25,529 bases of DNA, taken from the NCBI RefSeq assembly GCF_001039355.2, contig NW_019773554.1:60973-86501 (forward strand), in the 5' to 3' direction. This stretch comes from Lingula anatina (taxonomy: Eukaryota; Brachiopoda; Lingulata; Lingulida; Lingulidae). Position 1 is the stretch's first letter; the number at the start of each line of letters is the position of its first letter. Shown here one piece after another: positions 17,901-25,529 of this stretch. The notes under the pieces were generated by a model. It had not been told where the DNA came from. It did not search any database and saw only the letters and a list, made by a program, of their open reading frames with translations. The position numbers and the translations under genes are program-made.

Positions 17901-20900
17901 AGATTCCAGAAATGTTTTGTTTGATTTTCATGCATTTATCCCTTGATTTACCAGTTCTTGGTAGTTTATGTGATTCTTTCAATGGTAGTTAACAACTTTG
18001 TAGGAAGGGAACATAAAATAATTGATACCGAGAAATATGCTGGATATGATATTTCCAAGGTTACAGTCTAGTCAGTAATATGGTCATGGCCTTAGTCCTA
18101 GGAAAAAAAAACTAATTTACAAAATATGTTTTAATTAAAAAAAAAAACATTAACTTACATTTTTTAACCAAAATCCCACTGTATTTTTTTATGTAAGATA
18201 AATTAACATACAGTCAAATCACATTGCTGTTAATAAAAACTGGTCGTGTGAAAGACTTGAGTCCATTTACCTCTGATTCTATGGTGAAATTTGTCCTCCA
18301 TGTTCCAGGCTGGATCTTTCAAACCGTCTCAGCAAGATGGCGTATTCAAGGTGCCGCCCGTACCAGGGTGCTCCAAGCAGCCCCCACCACGTTTAAATAT
18401 TGGTGAGTTTCACAGTTATCAGTTGCCACAGTTTGTGATTTGTAAAGTGAAGTTTGGAAAATTGAACAATGTTATTGAACTAATGATGCATGAAAAGGGA
18501 CTTCACCAACACTTAAACTGTTAGTCAAATCAAATCAACCCTATTTTGTTTAGCCAATTTAAATCAGTTTTAGCATTTGTCTAAATTGGCGAGTGTTCAG
18601 AATCTATTGAAACCTTAGCATAGAAGTTAAGAATTTAAATGTAGTATCAGATATCATACACCAGAAGTTAACTTCACCAGCTGGTGCCAGAAAGATCCCT
18701 TCAGTTTAAAATTTAGTGAAAACTTTGTGGAGATATTAGGAACTTAAGTGCAGTATCAGATTTTGTGAATTACACAGTAAGTTTACTTCACCAGGTACCC
18801 CCACCCCTGTGACACAGTTTGGGTCCAGCCTGCCCCCCACCCCCACCACCCCTGGAGGAACCCCCCAGAAACTGTTGATTGCAAGGAGATGCGTGGCCAA
18901 CATGAAAAGTGCAGAAATCACAGCTCAAGATGAGGACGGAGACACGTGAGTGAAATTTTTTATACTTGTAATAGTACAAGAAAGTTGCATTTTTCTATTA
19001 TAGTGGTGACTATTTCATGCCACTTTTCTGCTGGCTTGAAAGGTATTAAATTTGTGGATCTATACAAACTAAATTTTATTTTTCATTACTTTGTGACATC
19101 AATTAAAGTTATTTTGCTTGTGCCTTAGGATTGTTACTTGTTAAATTTTCAGAAGGTAAGATTTGACTATTTTATATGACTAAAAGAAAAACTAGAGATG
19201 GATCATTTACCAAGGCAATTAAAGTCGTTAGGTTTCTTACAGTGTATTTCAAAGTATGAATCTCTGTTCCAGATATTTGCACATAGCTGTGTGCCAGAAG
19301 GACCCCCATCTCGTCAAGGCCCTGCTGGAGAGAATAACCAGAGAAGATACTCTACAAGTAGTAATGAACATGAAGAACAAAATGGATCAGACTGCATTGT
19401 ACCTAGCAACGGTAACTAGGCAACCACAAGTTGTGGAGATGCTGCTTGGTCAGGGCGCTGATCCTAATTTGCAGGCGCGCATCGTGACTAATGGTACGAA
19501 GTCCCTGGAGAGCAGAGGTCCGCTACATGTGGCCGCCGGGTGCGGAGATTTGGCCACCATTCAGATTCTACTGCGCAACCAGTGGCTTAATTTGGACGCT
19601 AAAAACTCTGAAGGTAGGGATTAAGATACTTAATAAGGTTATGGCGTGAAATTTTAATAATTGGGTTTGAAATATGTTCCAATAAATGTAATTAGTATTC
19701 AATAGGCTGTACAAGTTATCACAATGGCTTGTCAGTTATGTTCTGCATATCATAGCTAGCCAGTATGTAACCATCCTGTAAATTTATTTTTACCTGAAAT
19801 ATGATGAATAGTGCAATTTGGGTAAATTTGAAAATCACTGTGCTTTTCATGACAACATGTTTCTACAATAACATTTTGAACAGGTGTTTTCATTTAAAAG
19901 AAATCAGTTTCCAAGTCAAAATGATGATCAAGGTTGTGGGTAGTGGCTAAAAATTCTCGGAGAAGGCTTTAGATTTTAGTTTTAATAGTTTGAAATTAAT
20001 TGAGTTTCTGTTCTACTTTAGGTTTAACTGCTCTCCACTGTGCGGCAGCGGGACATAAGAAGATCGACCCCGAGACCCGACAGGAAATTGACAGCATTGA
20101 CATTATCACATGCTTGATAAATAGGGGAGCAAAGATGGATGTTGTGGTAAGCAAAAGAACAGTCATAATAATAATAAGATGACGAAAAATGCATTTGACA
20201 ACACAAGACAGATCTATTTAAATTTGAGGCATTTGACCAACATGATCATTGATAAGCAGTTTTAAAAATGTGCAATTTTTGTGATATATTTATATATTGT
20301 GAGGACAATACTCCATGTAACTGTTGGAAGAAGAGATAGTTTCATTTATTTACTGAAATTATTCATCAGGAGAATAAATATTAAGGGATATTCATGAAAA
20401 TAAGTTTCATATTTATTAGGAATCCTGCTGATGGTTTTGTCTTCTTTAGTTTGACTGTATATAAGCCCAGTGTTATTTTCTCATATAGTAGTAAATCTCG
20501 GCTAATGATCGTGTTGTTAATGTCTCTTTAGGATGGAAAGAGCGGGAAGACCCCTCTGCACTATGCCATCGAGTCGAAAGACGTCGACCTGGTGAAAAAG
20601 ATGTTAGAGATAAAAGGCAGTGATCAGATCCTTAAAATCAAAGCCTTTGATGAGAACACATGTTTACACATAGCAGCAGGTGAGGTCATAAATCATCTCA
20701 CTTAATCAGTGAAATGAGACCAAAACTTTTCAGCTATGTAAAGAAAACCATTTTGCAGCAGTATAATTGTGATCATTCTATACCTTTAAAGATTTACTAT
20801 TTGAAAGATGGTAAAATGGAGTTCAAATTGAATGGTAGCAGATATAGCAGCAAACCAACTGAACATGTTTTCACAATTGGACAGACATTTTACTTAAGCC

Positions 20901-21846
20901 ATTGGAAGAAATCATTACATTTTTAGAAACAACAGTTGGGTTTTGTACATAGACATCATTTCAAGACCAGCTTCAGTTTTTATTTTATTTAGATTTTACC
21001 TTTAAGTCTTTTATTTGGCTAGGTATCTTTGCCTTATAATTATGGTATTTGCTTAATGTGAATCTAAAAATGGCAGTGGACTAACTGACATGGTTTCTTC
21101 ATCTTACAGGTTTGCAGATGCCAGATGTTGACACGCACAAGAGAATGATCCGTCTGCTCATGAACAAGGGTGCTGACCCCAATGAGAAGAATCACGAGAA
21201 GAACAAACCGAAAGACTTGGTGTTTAATCATAACGAGGAGGTGAGGCTTGGAAGCTTTCGGATTTCATAGTGTAATAAGCAGTATTAGCATAAAAATTAA
21301 ACTTTTTGAGAGTGGAAAGAAAATTGAAAAAAGAAAAAACAAATAAAAAGAATGAAATCAAGTAAGTTAATTGATCAGTAAATGGTTAAAAAAAATGGGG
21401 AAATATTTTGCGCAGTCTTTCTTCATGAAGACAGCAACTTGTTATCATAGGATTGTTTACTTTAAGCTCACTGTTAAATACTCCCAATAAATTAAGCAAA
21501 GGAATAACAAGGTTTTAACAGTTGATAGAACATCCCTCAAGTATACACGTGCCTACACAAAGATCAACATCTCTTCAAATTTCTGTTTGTTTTACAGATT
21601 GTAAATATTCTCAGTGGAAAGCCAACCGCACGGCGAATGGACCCCTCTTCGCAGTCTTATGAAATGCCCCAGTCAGTGTACGGCGGAGGTATGCAGGCCC
21701 CTCCTCCCCCTACGTACTACAGCTGTAATGTCGTTGCTGCGGACACTCTCGGCATGAACATCACGCCAGGCATGCAACAGCAGCACTTGATGCACCCTGC
21801 GATGCAGCATTACGGTCAACACTTGGAGCAGCAGCACTTTGCATAA
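11821..21846 (+). CDS. NFKBIZ: Atypical nuclear I-kappa-B (I-kappa-B-zeta-like), 12 coding exons, 1,148 aa
   Basis: Join of 11821-11920, 12412-12945, 13875-15105, 15632-15822, 17612-17763, 18309-18402, 18795-18945, 19273-19613, 20022-20146, 20532-20679, 21110-21240 and 21598-21846. All junctions are GT-AG, phases agree, total 3,447 bp. Seven ankyrin repeats span about 813-1074. The block order LTALHCAAAGH, DGKSGKTPLHYAIE, IKAFDENTCLHIAA, RLLMNKGADPNEK, IVNILSGK tracks vertebrate I-kappa-B-zeta (LTPLHCAV, DRKSGRTALHLAAE, NAKAYNGNTALHVAA, RLLMRKGADP, ILKGKS). That family binds p50/Relish-type dimers in the nucleus and tunes transcription. The 812-residue N-terminus is disordered: a DEDEEEEE run (127-135), basic SGKRR (186-190), FFDIDELLGIV (281-291), QGVPSP repeats (about 487-568) and YVFSPDDLEHLSDVISVIE (580-598). 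No DSGxxS phosphodegron is seen, unlike classical I-kappa-B/Cactus. It is far longer than human NFKBIZ (718 aa). The family is sure; orthology to zeta rather than BCL3/I-kappa-B-NS is probable. Confidence 0.85.
11921..12411 (+). other. NFKBIZ-like intron 1
   Basis: AT-rich, no gene or repeat seen. Confidence 0.8.
12412..12945 (+). CDS. NFKBIZ: NFKBIZ-like exon 2
   Basis: Acceptor TTTTTCAG, donor GTGG|GTAAGG. Residues 34-211: Ser/Thr/Asp-rich, with a DEDEEEEE acidic run and a conserved-looking block RMGLASRGPGQEWMRGTIG to SGKRRYEDSPAPP. Another acceptor at 12391 would shift frame. Confidence 0.9.
12946..13874 (+). other. NFKBIZ-like intron 2
   Basis: AT-rich; contains an (ATTT)n microsatellite at about 13780-13803, some 70 bp before the exon 3 acceptor. 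No gene seen. Confidence 0.85.
13875..15105 (+). CDS. NFKBIZ: NFKBIZ-like exon 3, large activation-type region
   Basis: Residues 212-622. Contains FFDIDELLGIV, an Ala/Gln helix (SAKANASANAHAKMLSEQRQ), a Q/P/S-rich stretch, tandem SQGVPSP-type repeats and a second acidic-hydrophobic patch. The donor CAGCA|GTGAGT overlaps an in-frame TGA at 15107, so intron retention would end the protein at once. Confidence 0.93.
15106..15631 (+). other. NFKBIZ-like intron 3
   Basis: AT-rich, begins GTGAGTATG, whose TGA is in frame with exon 3. No gene or repeat seen. Confidence 0.85.
15632..15822 (+). CDS. NFKBIZ: NFKBIZ-like exon 4
   Basis: Acceptor TTTGCTTTAG, donor CAAG|GTAAGG. Residues 622-686: VGSPASVQG then Thr/Ser/Val-rich low-complexity sequence ending IIIIAPQVQQQQ. 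Frame joins exons 3 and 5. Confidence 0.88.
15823..17611 (+). other. NFKBIZ-like intron 4, longest of the gene
   Basis: Contains an A-tract with (AAT)n runs at about 15841-15950 and a (TA)n run near 17384-17395. The remainder is AT-rich with no supported gene. Confidence 0.8.
17612..17763 (+). CDS. NFKBIZ: NFKBIZ-like exon 5
   Basis: Acceptor ATATTCCAG, donor ACT|GTAAGT. Residues 686-736: basic GGKKLPKLAPKPASP, then Gly/Ser-rich linker. The exon opens with a donor-like GGTAAGA (17614-17620). Confidence 0.87.
17764..18308 (+). other. NFKBIZ-like intron 5
   Basis: AT-rich. A short direct repeat CGTGTAAGACTG occurs at 17791 and 17815. No gene seen. Confidence 0.8.
18309..18402 (+). CDS. NFKBIZ: NFKBIZ-like exon 6
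   Basis: Acceptor ATGTTCCAG, donor ATTG|GTGAG. Residues 737-768: AGSFKPSQQDGVFKVPPVPG to PPPRLNI. Confidence 0.87.
18795..18945 (+). CDS. NFKBIZ: NFKBIZ-like exon 7, lead into ankyrin domain
   Basis: Acceptor CTTCACCAG, donor ACAC|GTGAG. Residues 768-818: Thr/Pro linker, then KLLIARRCVANMKSAEITAQ and DEDGDT, the start of ankyrin repeat 1. Confidence 0.92.
19273..19613 (+). CDS. NFKBIZ: NFKBIZ-like exon 8, ankyrin repeats 1-3
   Basis: Acceptor CTGTTCCAG, donor GAAG|GTAGGG. Residues 818-932, with YLHIAVCQKDPHLVKALLE, TALYLATVTRQPQVVEMLLG and GPLHVAAGCGDLATIQILL cores. Confidence 0.96.
20022..20146 (+). CDS. NFKBIZ: NFKBIZ-like exon 9, ankyrin repeat 4
   Basis: Acceptor CTACTTTAG, donor GTG|GTAAGC. 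Residues 932-973, LTALHCAAAGHKK with the long insertion (DPETRQEIDS) before DIITCLINRGA. A comparable insertion at this place is a mark of vertebrate I-kappa-B-zeta. Confidence 0.96.
20532..20679 (+). CDS. NFKBIZ: NFKBIZ-like exon 10, ankyrin repeats 5-6
   Basis: Acceptor GTCTCTTTAG, donor GCAG|GTGAGG. Residues 974-1023, KTPLHYAIESKDVDLVKKML and FDENTCLHIAAG. Confidence 0.96.
21110..21240 (+). CDS. NFKBIZ: NFKBIZ-like exon 11, ankyrin repeats 6-7
   Basis: Acceptor ATCTTACAG, donor GAG|GTGAGG. Residues 1023-1066, HKRMIRLLMNKGADPNEKN then the weak repeat 7. Confidence 0.96.
21598..21846 (+). CDS. NFKBIZ: NFKBIZ-like exon 12, C-terminal tail and stop
   Basis: Acceptor GTTTTACAG. Residues 1067-1148: end of repeat 7 (IVNILSGK), then a tail rich in Met, Gln, His and Pro, ending LEQQHFA and TAA. 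Confidence 0.95.
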   Translation: MVNILSGKPTARRMDPSSQSYEMPQSVYGGGMQAPPPPTYYSCNVVAADTLGMNITPGMQQQHLMHPAMQHYGQHLEQQHFA

Positions 21847-22139
21847 TTTGATTTAGAAAAAGGGCTATCAAAGCCAATGACTTGGATCATATATATAAAC
21901 TGTATTTTTTGTGAGATATTTCTTTTTGTTTTGCCACAGTTACTGCTATGGTATTGGTAGGATGCATACTGTGTAATTCTGTGCTTGTGTACTTAGAGAA
22001 GTGCCCAAGTTATTTTCGAAAAAATGTTCATGTGCTCTGTTTTGGTATATTTGAGACGTTTGTATATTTTTTCCTAAAATTATACACCTATGCTTTGTTA
22101 TAACTGACTGAAGAGGTCCTGCAGATTTAATTGTTTGTA

Positions 22140-22145
22140 AATAAA
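22140..22145 (+). terminator. Proximal poly(A) signal AATAAA
   Basis: First canonical signal, about 290 bp after the stop codon. Confidence 0.45.
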
Positions 22146-22477
22146 TTGCAAATTTTAAAAATGGTACTTAGCATTTATATAACCAAATATTATGATACTT
22201 GTTATGATCATGTATTTAGGTATGTAGTGTTCTCTTTGCCAAGTGTCAGATATGGAATATATGCCATTAAGTTTTATTGTTTAACACAAACCTGTATATA
22301 AAGTTTTTTTGCTTTCAATGGCAATATTTATCAGTTGACTGCATTTCTTTTTGTAGTGAAATAATATTTTGTTTTCCTTAAAAGAAACAATCTTTTGTAT
22401 AATACTAAGTACACTACATATCCTACATGTAAATTGTTTAGTGAAAAAAAAATTTTTTTTTCGGTTTTGCCTAGATA

Positions 22478-22483
22478 AATAAA
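22478..22483 (+). terminator. Poly(A) signal AATAAA
   Basis: In context GATAAATAAAGTAATG, about 630 bp after the stop. Confidence 0.4.
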
Positions 22484-23362
22484 GTAATGAGGTCCAAAGA
22501 AAGCTGTTTGGGTCTGTGGACACGCTTGATAGGTTCATGCATGATTTGTACATAAATGCACTAGTTTGGCGCTATCTTTATATATCAGAATATTATCTTT
22601 ATAAATATGGACATTGATGCAGATGTGCACTATTTACCATTTTGGGTTTATTCTGATAGTTATATTTGAGCTGAGATTTTCCTGCCAACTTTTATTCTTT
22701 TTGTAAAGTTTGTTGTCAGTGCAACAGTAAGCAGAAAAGTTTTTTGCCAGAAGATACATTATTTAGCATTTTAAATAAATAGATATATCATTTGATTTTT
22801 AGTTATCAGAAAGCTTTTTATTGTTTAGCACATTAAATGTCTTTATTGTTTTACGCGTTTCATTGTGTAAAATGTTCAATTTTATGTTAGAAAGTGTATA
22901 ACAAAGCAGTAACTTGCTGCATAGTATTTTTATCAAAACTTAGTTAACATTGTGTCTGTACTTTGGCATGTATTTGTTCCTAGATATTGCTATGTTGAAA
23001 TAACAAATTATACATATACTTGACAATTCAATGAGTTTGAGTATGGATATAATATTTGATAAGACACTATTTTTCACTAAATGAAGCAATTGTAGTGGGA
23101 TTTAATTTTCTCCCAATAACTTTTTATTTATTTTGAGCACATGTATCTCCTAGAAACAACTTTCCTTAAGTATTATTGTACCAGTTCTGGAATTCCTGAC
23201 TAAGTAATAATACATAAAATTTTGAAATGAACAATAGGTCATTAGGGGTACATTTTCCTTCCTCGTGTTCTTAAATTCCTTCATTACATCACTTTTGTGA
23301 ATTTGATATTTCAGATATAACCCTGAAGTCACGTGAAACTCAAACATGCAAGCAGTCCCTGA

Positions 23363-23423
23363 AATAAAGCCTCCCCCCCCCCCAAAAAAAAAAAAAAAAA
23401 AAAAGGTTTGTTTTTTTTTTTTT
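23363..23423 (+). repeat. AATAAA, C-run, A21 tract, then T-run
   Basis: AATAAA at 23363-23368, a run of C (23373-23383), 21 A (23384-23404), then GGTTTG and a 13-T run. Could be a simple-sequence hotspot or the tail of a retroposed insert. Confidence 0.5.
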
Positions 23424-24113
23424 GTCAGTTTTCAACCCACTGTTTACAGCATATTGTATAATGTGCATGTTTCATCCACAAAATTCTGTACAGGAATTGA
23501 AACAACACAGTATATATATATCATTCTATTTATACTTTAGCATGCTCCTTATCTTACTTATAATACAGTGTTGTTATTAGCTCATAAAATAATCTCTTTA
23601 ATGTGAAATAAGTTCATTACTAGGTCAGTAAAAGTCTGATGTTTCAAGTTTAGAAAGTCACTTTTATCAATATGTCTGAACATTTAATTAAAAGCCAAAG
23701 TCATTGATACAATATCCTAAAGTGTTCTTACAATGTAAGGTGGGAAAAGTAGTCCATTTAAGGATATTTTGTACAGAAAAAAAGCACAAGACTACAAGTC
23801 TAAATTTATGATTACTTGAATCATTTGATAAAACGGACTTAATGCACACTATTTAAGCAACAGTGTTTTGATTATTTTTATGTAAAATGAAAGGTATCCA
23901 TTGCTTCTAATAACAATTAGCACCAATATTACATTTTGGTATGCCTATAATTCAAGATCATGATTTTAACATTGATGGGTATTGCTGACGGTGACTTGTT
24001 GCCCATGTTGAATTTATTTTGTATATGCTGGAACATACATGTATGAAATTTGATAATTATCTCACAACATTTCAGGTTTTAGCACCTTGACACTGTAATA
24101 TAAGGACTGTTCA

Positions 24114-24119
24114 AATAAA
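24114..24119 (+). terminator. Distal poly(A) signal AATAAA
   Basis: Followed about 20 bp on by a T-rich stretch (24140-24151) that resembles a downstream element. Confidence 0.35.
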
Positions 24120-24130
24120 ATTTAGTTTAA

Positions 24131-24604
24131 GGTAAAACTGTTTTTTTTTGTGTTCCAATTTAGATACGATTCACATATAGACACGAAATACTGGGATCAT
24201 GGCTAAATTGTCTTAAAATTTCCCTTTTGGTCTACCGGTGTGGAGTTTACCAGTATAAAGACCAAAGCCCAAAGGCATGGTGAACAAGCTAGCTTAATTT
24301 AACTGTAGCAAAACAAAAAAAAGTAAGAAAATTAATATCAGCTTGTGTTATAATGTATTATCAATTAATAAAATGACGTATCCTGGATTAGGTGTATTTG
24401 TAACTTGAACTTTGTTTTCAGTTTTTCCCAGAATCTAAATGCACCAAGCCCTTTCTCAATTAAAATTGCTTGTAATAATAGTCTCTTCAAACAACTTCCT
24501 CAGTTGCTTGATTTGGTCTATTCAACAAATGGAATGTCAGCAGCACGTGGATATAGGTATTTACACCATCAGTAACGGCATCCTGATCTGACATTGAACT
24601 AAGT
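24131..24604. other. Intergenic, no gene seen
   Basis: AT-rich up to about 24480. The part after 24487 is open on the minus strand beyond the stop at 24605 in another frame; see the candidate exon next to it. Confidence 0.4.
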
Positions 24605-24703
24605 TCACCAAGGATCATGCTGTCTGGACACTTGAAACTCAAGTGTGAAATGCGTCCGTGCATCGACATGCACCTTTACATCATATTCGAGGTAGAAATC
24701 TTT
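24605..24703 (-). CDS. Candidate last exon of an unrecognised convergent gene
   Basis: After a TTTTCTCAAAG acceptor-like stretch, the minus strand reads KDFYLEYDVKVHVDARTHF to SRQHDPW and TGA. Composition looks protein-like and GC is above the surroundings. A second minus frame over 24487-24669 is also open for 60 codons, so the frame is unsure. No family is recognised. Confidence 0.22.
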   Translation of the reverse strand, partial: KDFYLEYDVKVHVDARTHFTLEFQVSRQHDPW

Positions 24704-25226
24704 CTTTGAGAAAATATAGTGTGTATAAAGAACACGTGAAAATACCTCTGAAAATTAACCTCCAGAAAATACAGAAAGCTAAGACATAGCCAATCTGACT
24801 TCAATGTACCAAAATTCAATACTGAACATTTCTGAAACACGTCTTATACATTTTTCTTATCCTAACTGTGAGAGGTCTGTTTTATTCCAAACTCAATTTG
24901 ATCTTACTGTAAATCCTTTACTCTATGTAAATACTTCATTTTATTATTTTCATTCTAAATCATTTATTAGTACAACTTCAACCTTTTGGTTTCAATGATT
25001 CGAATACACCTTTTAAACTCTAAATAAGTGTAAGACTGTGTTGACAGGAAAACAGCTGAATAACAGCAGTAATATTACTCAACTTTTTCAGTGGACAAGA
25101 ATTATCAATTTTTCAGATAATATAGTTTTAGAATCATAAAAATTATATTTTTTTCAGCATTTGTGGTGCTTTTACTACATAAAATTCTTGCCTATAATCA
25201 GTATATTAAATGTTTTGCATGCCCCA
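24704..25226. other. No feature seen
   Basis: AT-rich stretch between the two weak candidate exons. Nothing further supported. Confidence 0.4.
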
Positions 25227-25350
25227 TCACAAAGCAACCATCAGAGAGGCAGTTTCTCCCATGTTTTCATGACATCCTGTTTTTTCACTTGGAACTGGAG
25301 TTTTAATGAGGAATTTACAGATTTTTGGCATCACGTCTTTCCTGGAATCC
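25227..25350 (-). CDS. Candidate internal exon of the same convergent gene
   Basis: Acceptor GTGTTTCAG on the minus strand, then DSRKDVMPKICKFLIKTPVP to GETASLMVAL, ending near a weak GT donor and TGA at 25229-25227. Splicing to the exon at 24703 in frame needs a poor ATG|GTTGCT donor. Not recognised; may be chance. Confidence 0.18.
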
Positions 25351-25387
25351 CTGAAACACTTTAATGAAAATGTTGACGTAGTAATTA

Positions 25388-25521
25388 AGGCTTTGTTCAC
25401 ATGGAATGTCTATTTTCTAAAATCTATTTTCTATTCGCGCTATCTTATGATCACGGTCTGTGCCCTGAATATCCCGCCGCGTAATTACTGGCAGCGCGAG
25501 CCAGTTACTTATAGTAACTTA
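25388..25521 (-). repeat. Dispersed repeat, copy 2 (inverted), running to the window end
   Basis: Reverse complement of the 9961-10093 repeat: AGGCTTTGTTCACATGGAA, AAAATCTATTTTCTATTCGC, GTGCCCTGAATA, CGTAATTACTGGCAGC, GCGAGCCAGTTACT. The element may continue past the window. Confidence 0.85.
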
Positions 25522-25529
25522 TAGTAATT

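Larger units (their letters stand above)
18403..21597 (+). other. NFKBIZ-like introns 6-11 (between exons listed)
   Basis: Introns 18403-18794, 18946-19272, 19614-20021, 20147-20531, 20680-21109 and 21241-21597, each 327-430 bp, AT-rich and with no independent feature. Open stretches inside them (for example 20714-20926) read through splice sites or lack any recognisable protein. Confidence 0.8.
22136..22554 (+). promoter_or_regulatory. Cluster of three Pumilio-type motifs in the 3' UTR
   Basis: TGTAAATA at 22136, TGTATATA at 22293 and TGTACATA at 22547 all fit UGUANAUA, the PUF-protein recognition element linked to mRNA repression. The first overlaps the proximal AATAAA. Confidence 0.4.
21847..24130 (+). 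other. 3' UTR region of the NFKBIZ-like gene
   Basis: AT-rich sequence after the stop, with AATAAA at 22140, 22478, 22774, 23363 and 24114 and scattered ATTTA pentamers. Which signal is used is not known. No ORF of note. Confidence 0.6.

Noticed and set aside
18736-18979. Minus-strand Gly-rich ORFs
   Set aside because: Opposite strand of the Thr/Pro-coding exon 7.
20714-20926. 70-codon plus ORF in intron 10 of the NFKBIZ-like gene
   Set aside because: No splice sites in frame and no recognisable family; exon 10 to 11 joins perfectly without it.
1-25529. tRNA, rRNA, CRISPR arrays, bacterial-type operons or riboswitches
   Set aside because: No tRNA box A/B pairs, rRNA-like blocks or spaced direct-repeat arrays were seen; the window is animal nuclear DNA.

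Overview
The window is animal nuclear DNA. It is AT-rich, with GT-AG spliced multi-exon genes, long introns, A-tract and TA microsatellites, several MITE-like elements and one N at about 9955. The gene content and repeats suggest a marine invertebrate, perhaps a mollusc or other lophotrochozoan. That is inference, and the species cannot be told from this sequence.

Two genes are resolved to exon level. They are head to head around a 499-bp interval (11322-11820). On the minus strand is selenoprotein S (SELENOS/VIMP), an ER-membrane adaptor for p97/VCP in ER-associated degradation. Four coding exons are found (11321-11222, 9180-9037, 8439-8333, 625-536); they join in frame to give 147 residues. 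The last exon, with the expected selenocysteine and the SECIS, is not visible and is probably left of the window. On the plus strand is a 12-exon gene (coding 11821-21846, 1,148 aa) for an atypical nuclear I-kappa-B. Its ankyrin domain resembles vertebrate I-kappa-B-zeta (NFKBIZ), but it carries an unusually long Ser/Pro/Gln-rich N-terminus and a His/Gln/Met-rich tail.

The shared intergenic interval holds good matches to immune and stress elements: a perfect GGGRNWYYCC kappa-B site with an inverted near-copy about 60 bp away, a perfect ISRE, a GAS-like palindrome, and CRE/UPRE-type TGACGT cores. If real, it is a compact promoter linking ER stress (SELENOS) and NF-kappa-B output (the I-kappa-B gene).

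The left part (626-8332) is the 7.7-kb third intron of SELENOS. It holds a 72-bp minisatellite at the acceptor of exon 4, a diverged tandem duplication with a nested short insertion, a MITE, and a 1.27-kb hAT-like transposon with intact ends and a 6-bp target duplication. SELENOS intron 1 holds a second copy of the same MITE in opposite orientation, a repeat whose inverted relative ends the window, and another hairpin element. Right of the I-kappa-B stop lies a long AT-rich 3' UTR region with several AATAAA signals and three Pumilio-type motifs. Beyond it are two weak minus-strand coding-like stretches that could be the end of a convergent, unrecognised gene.
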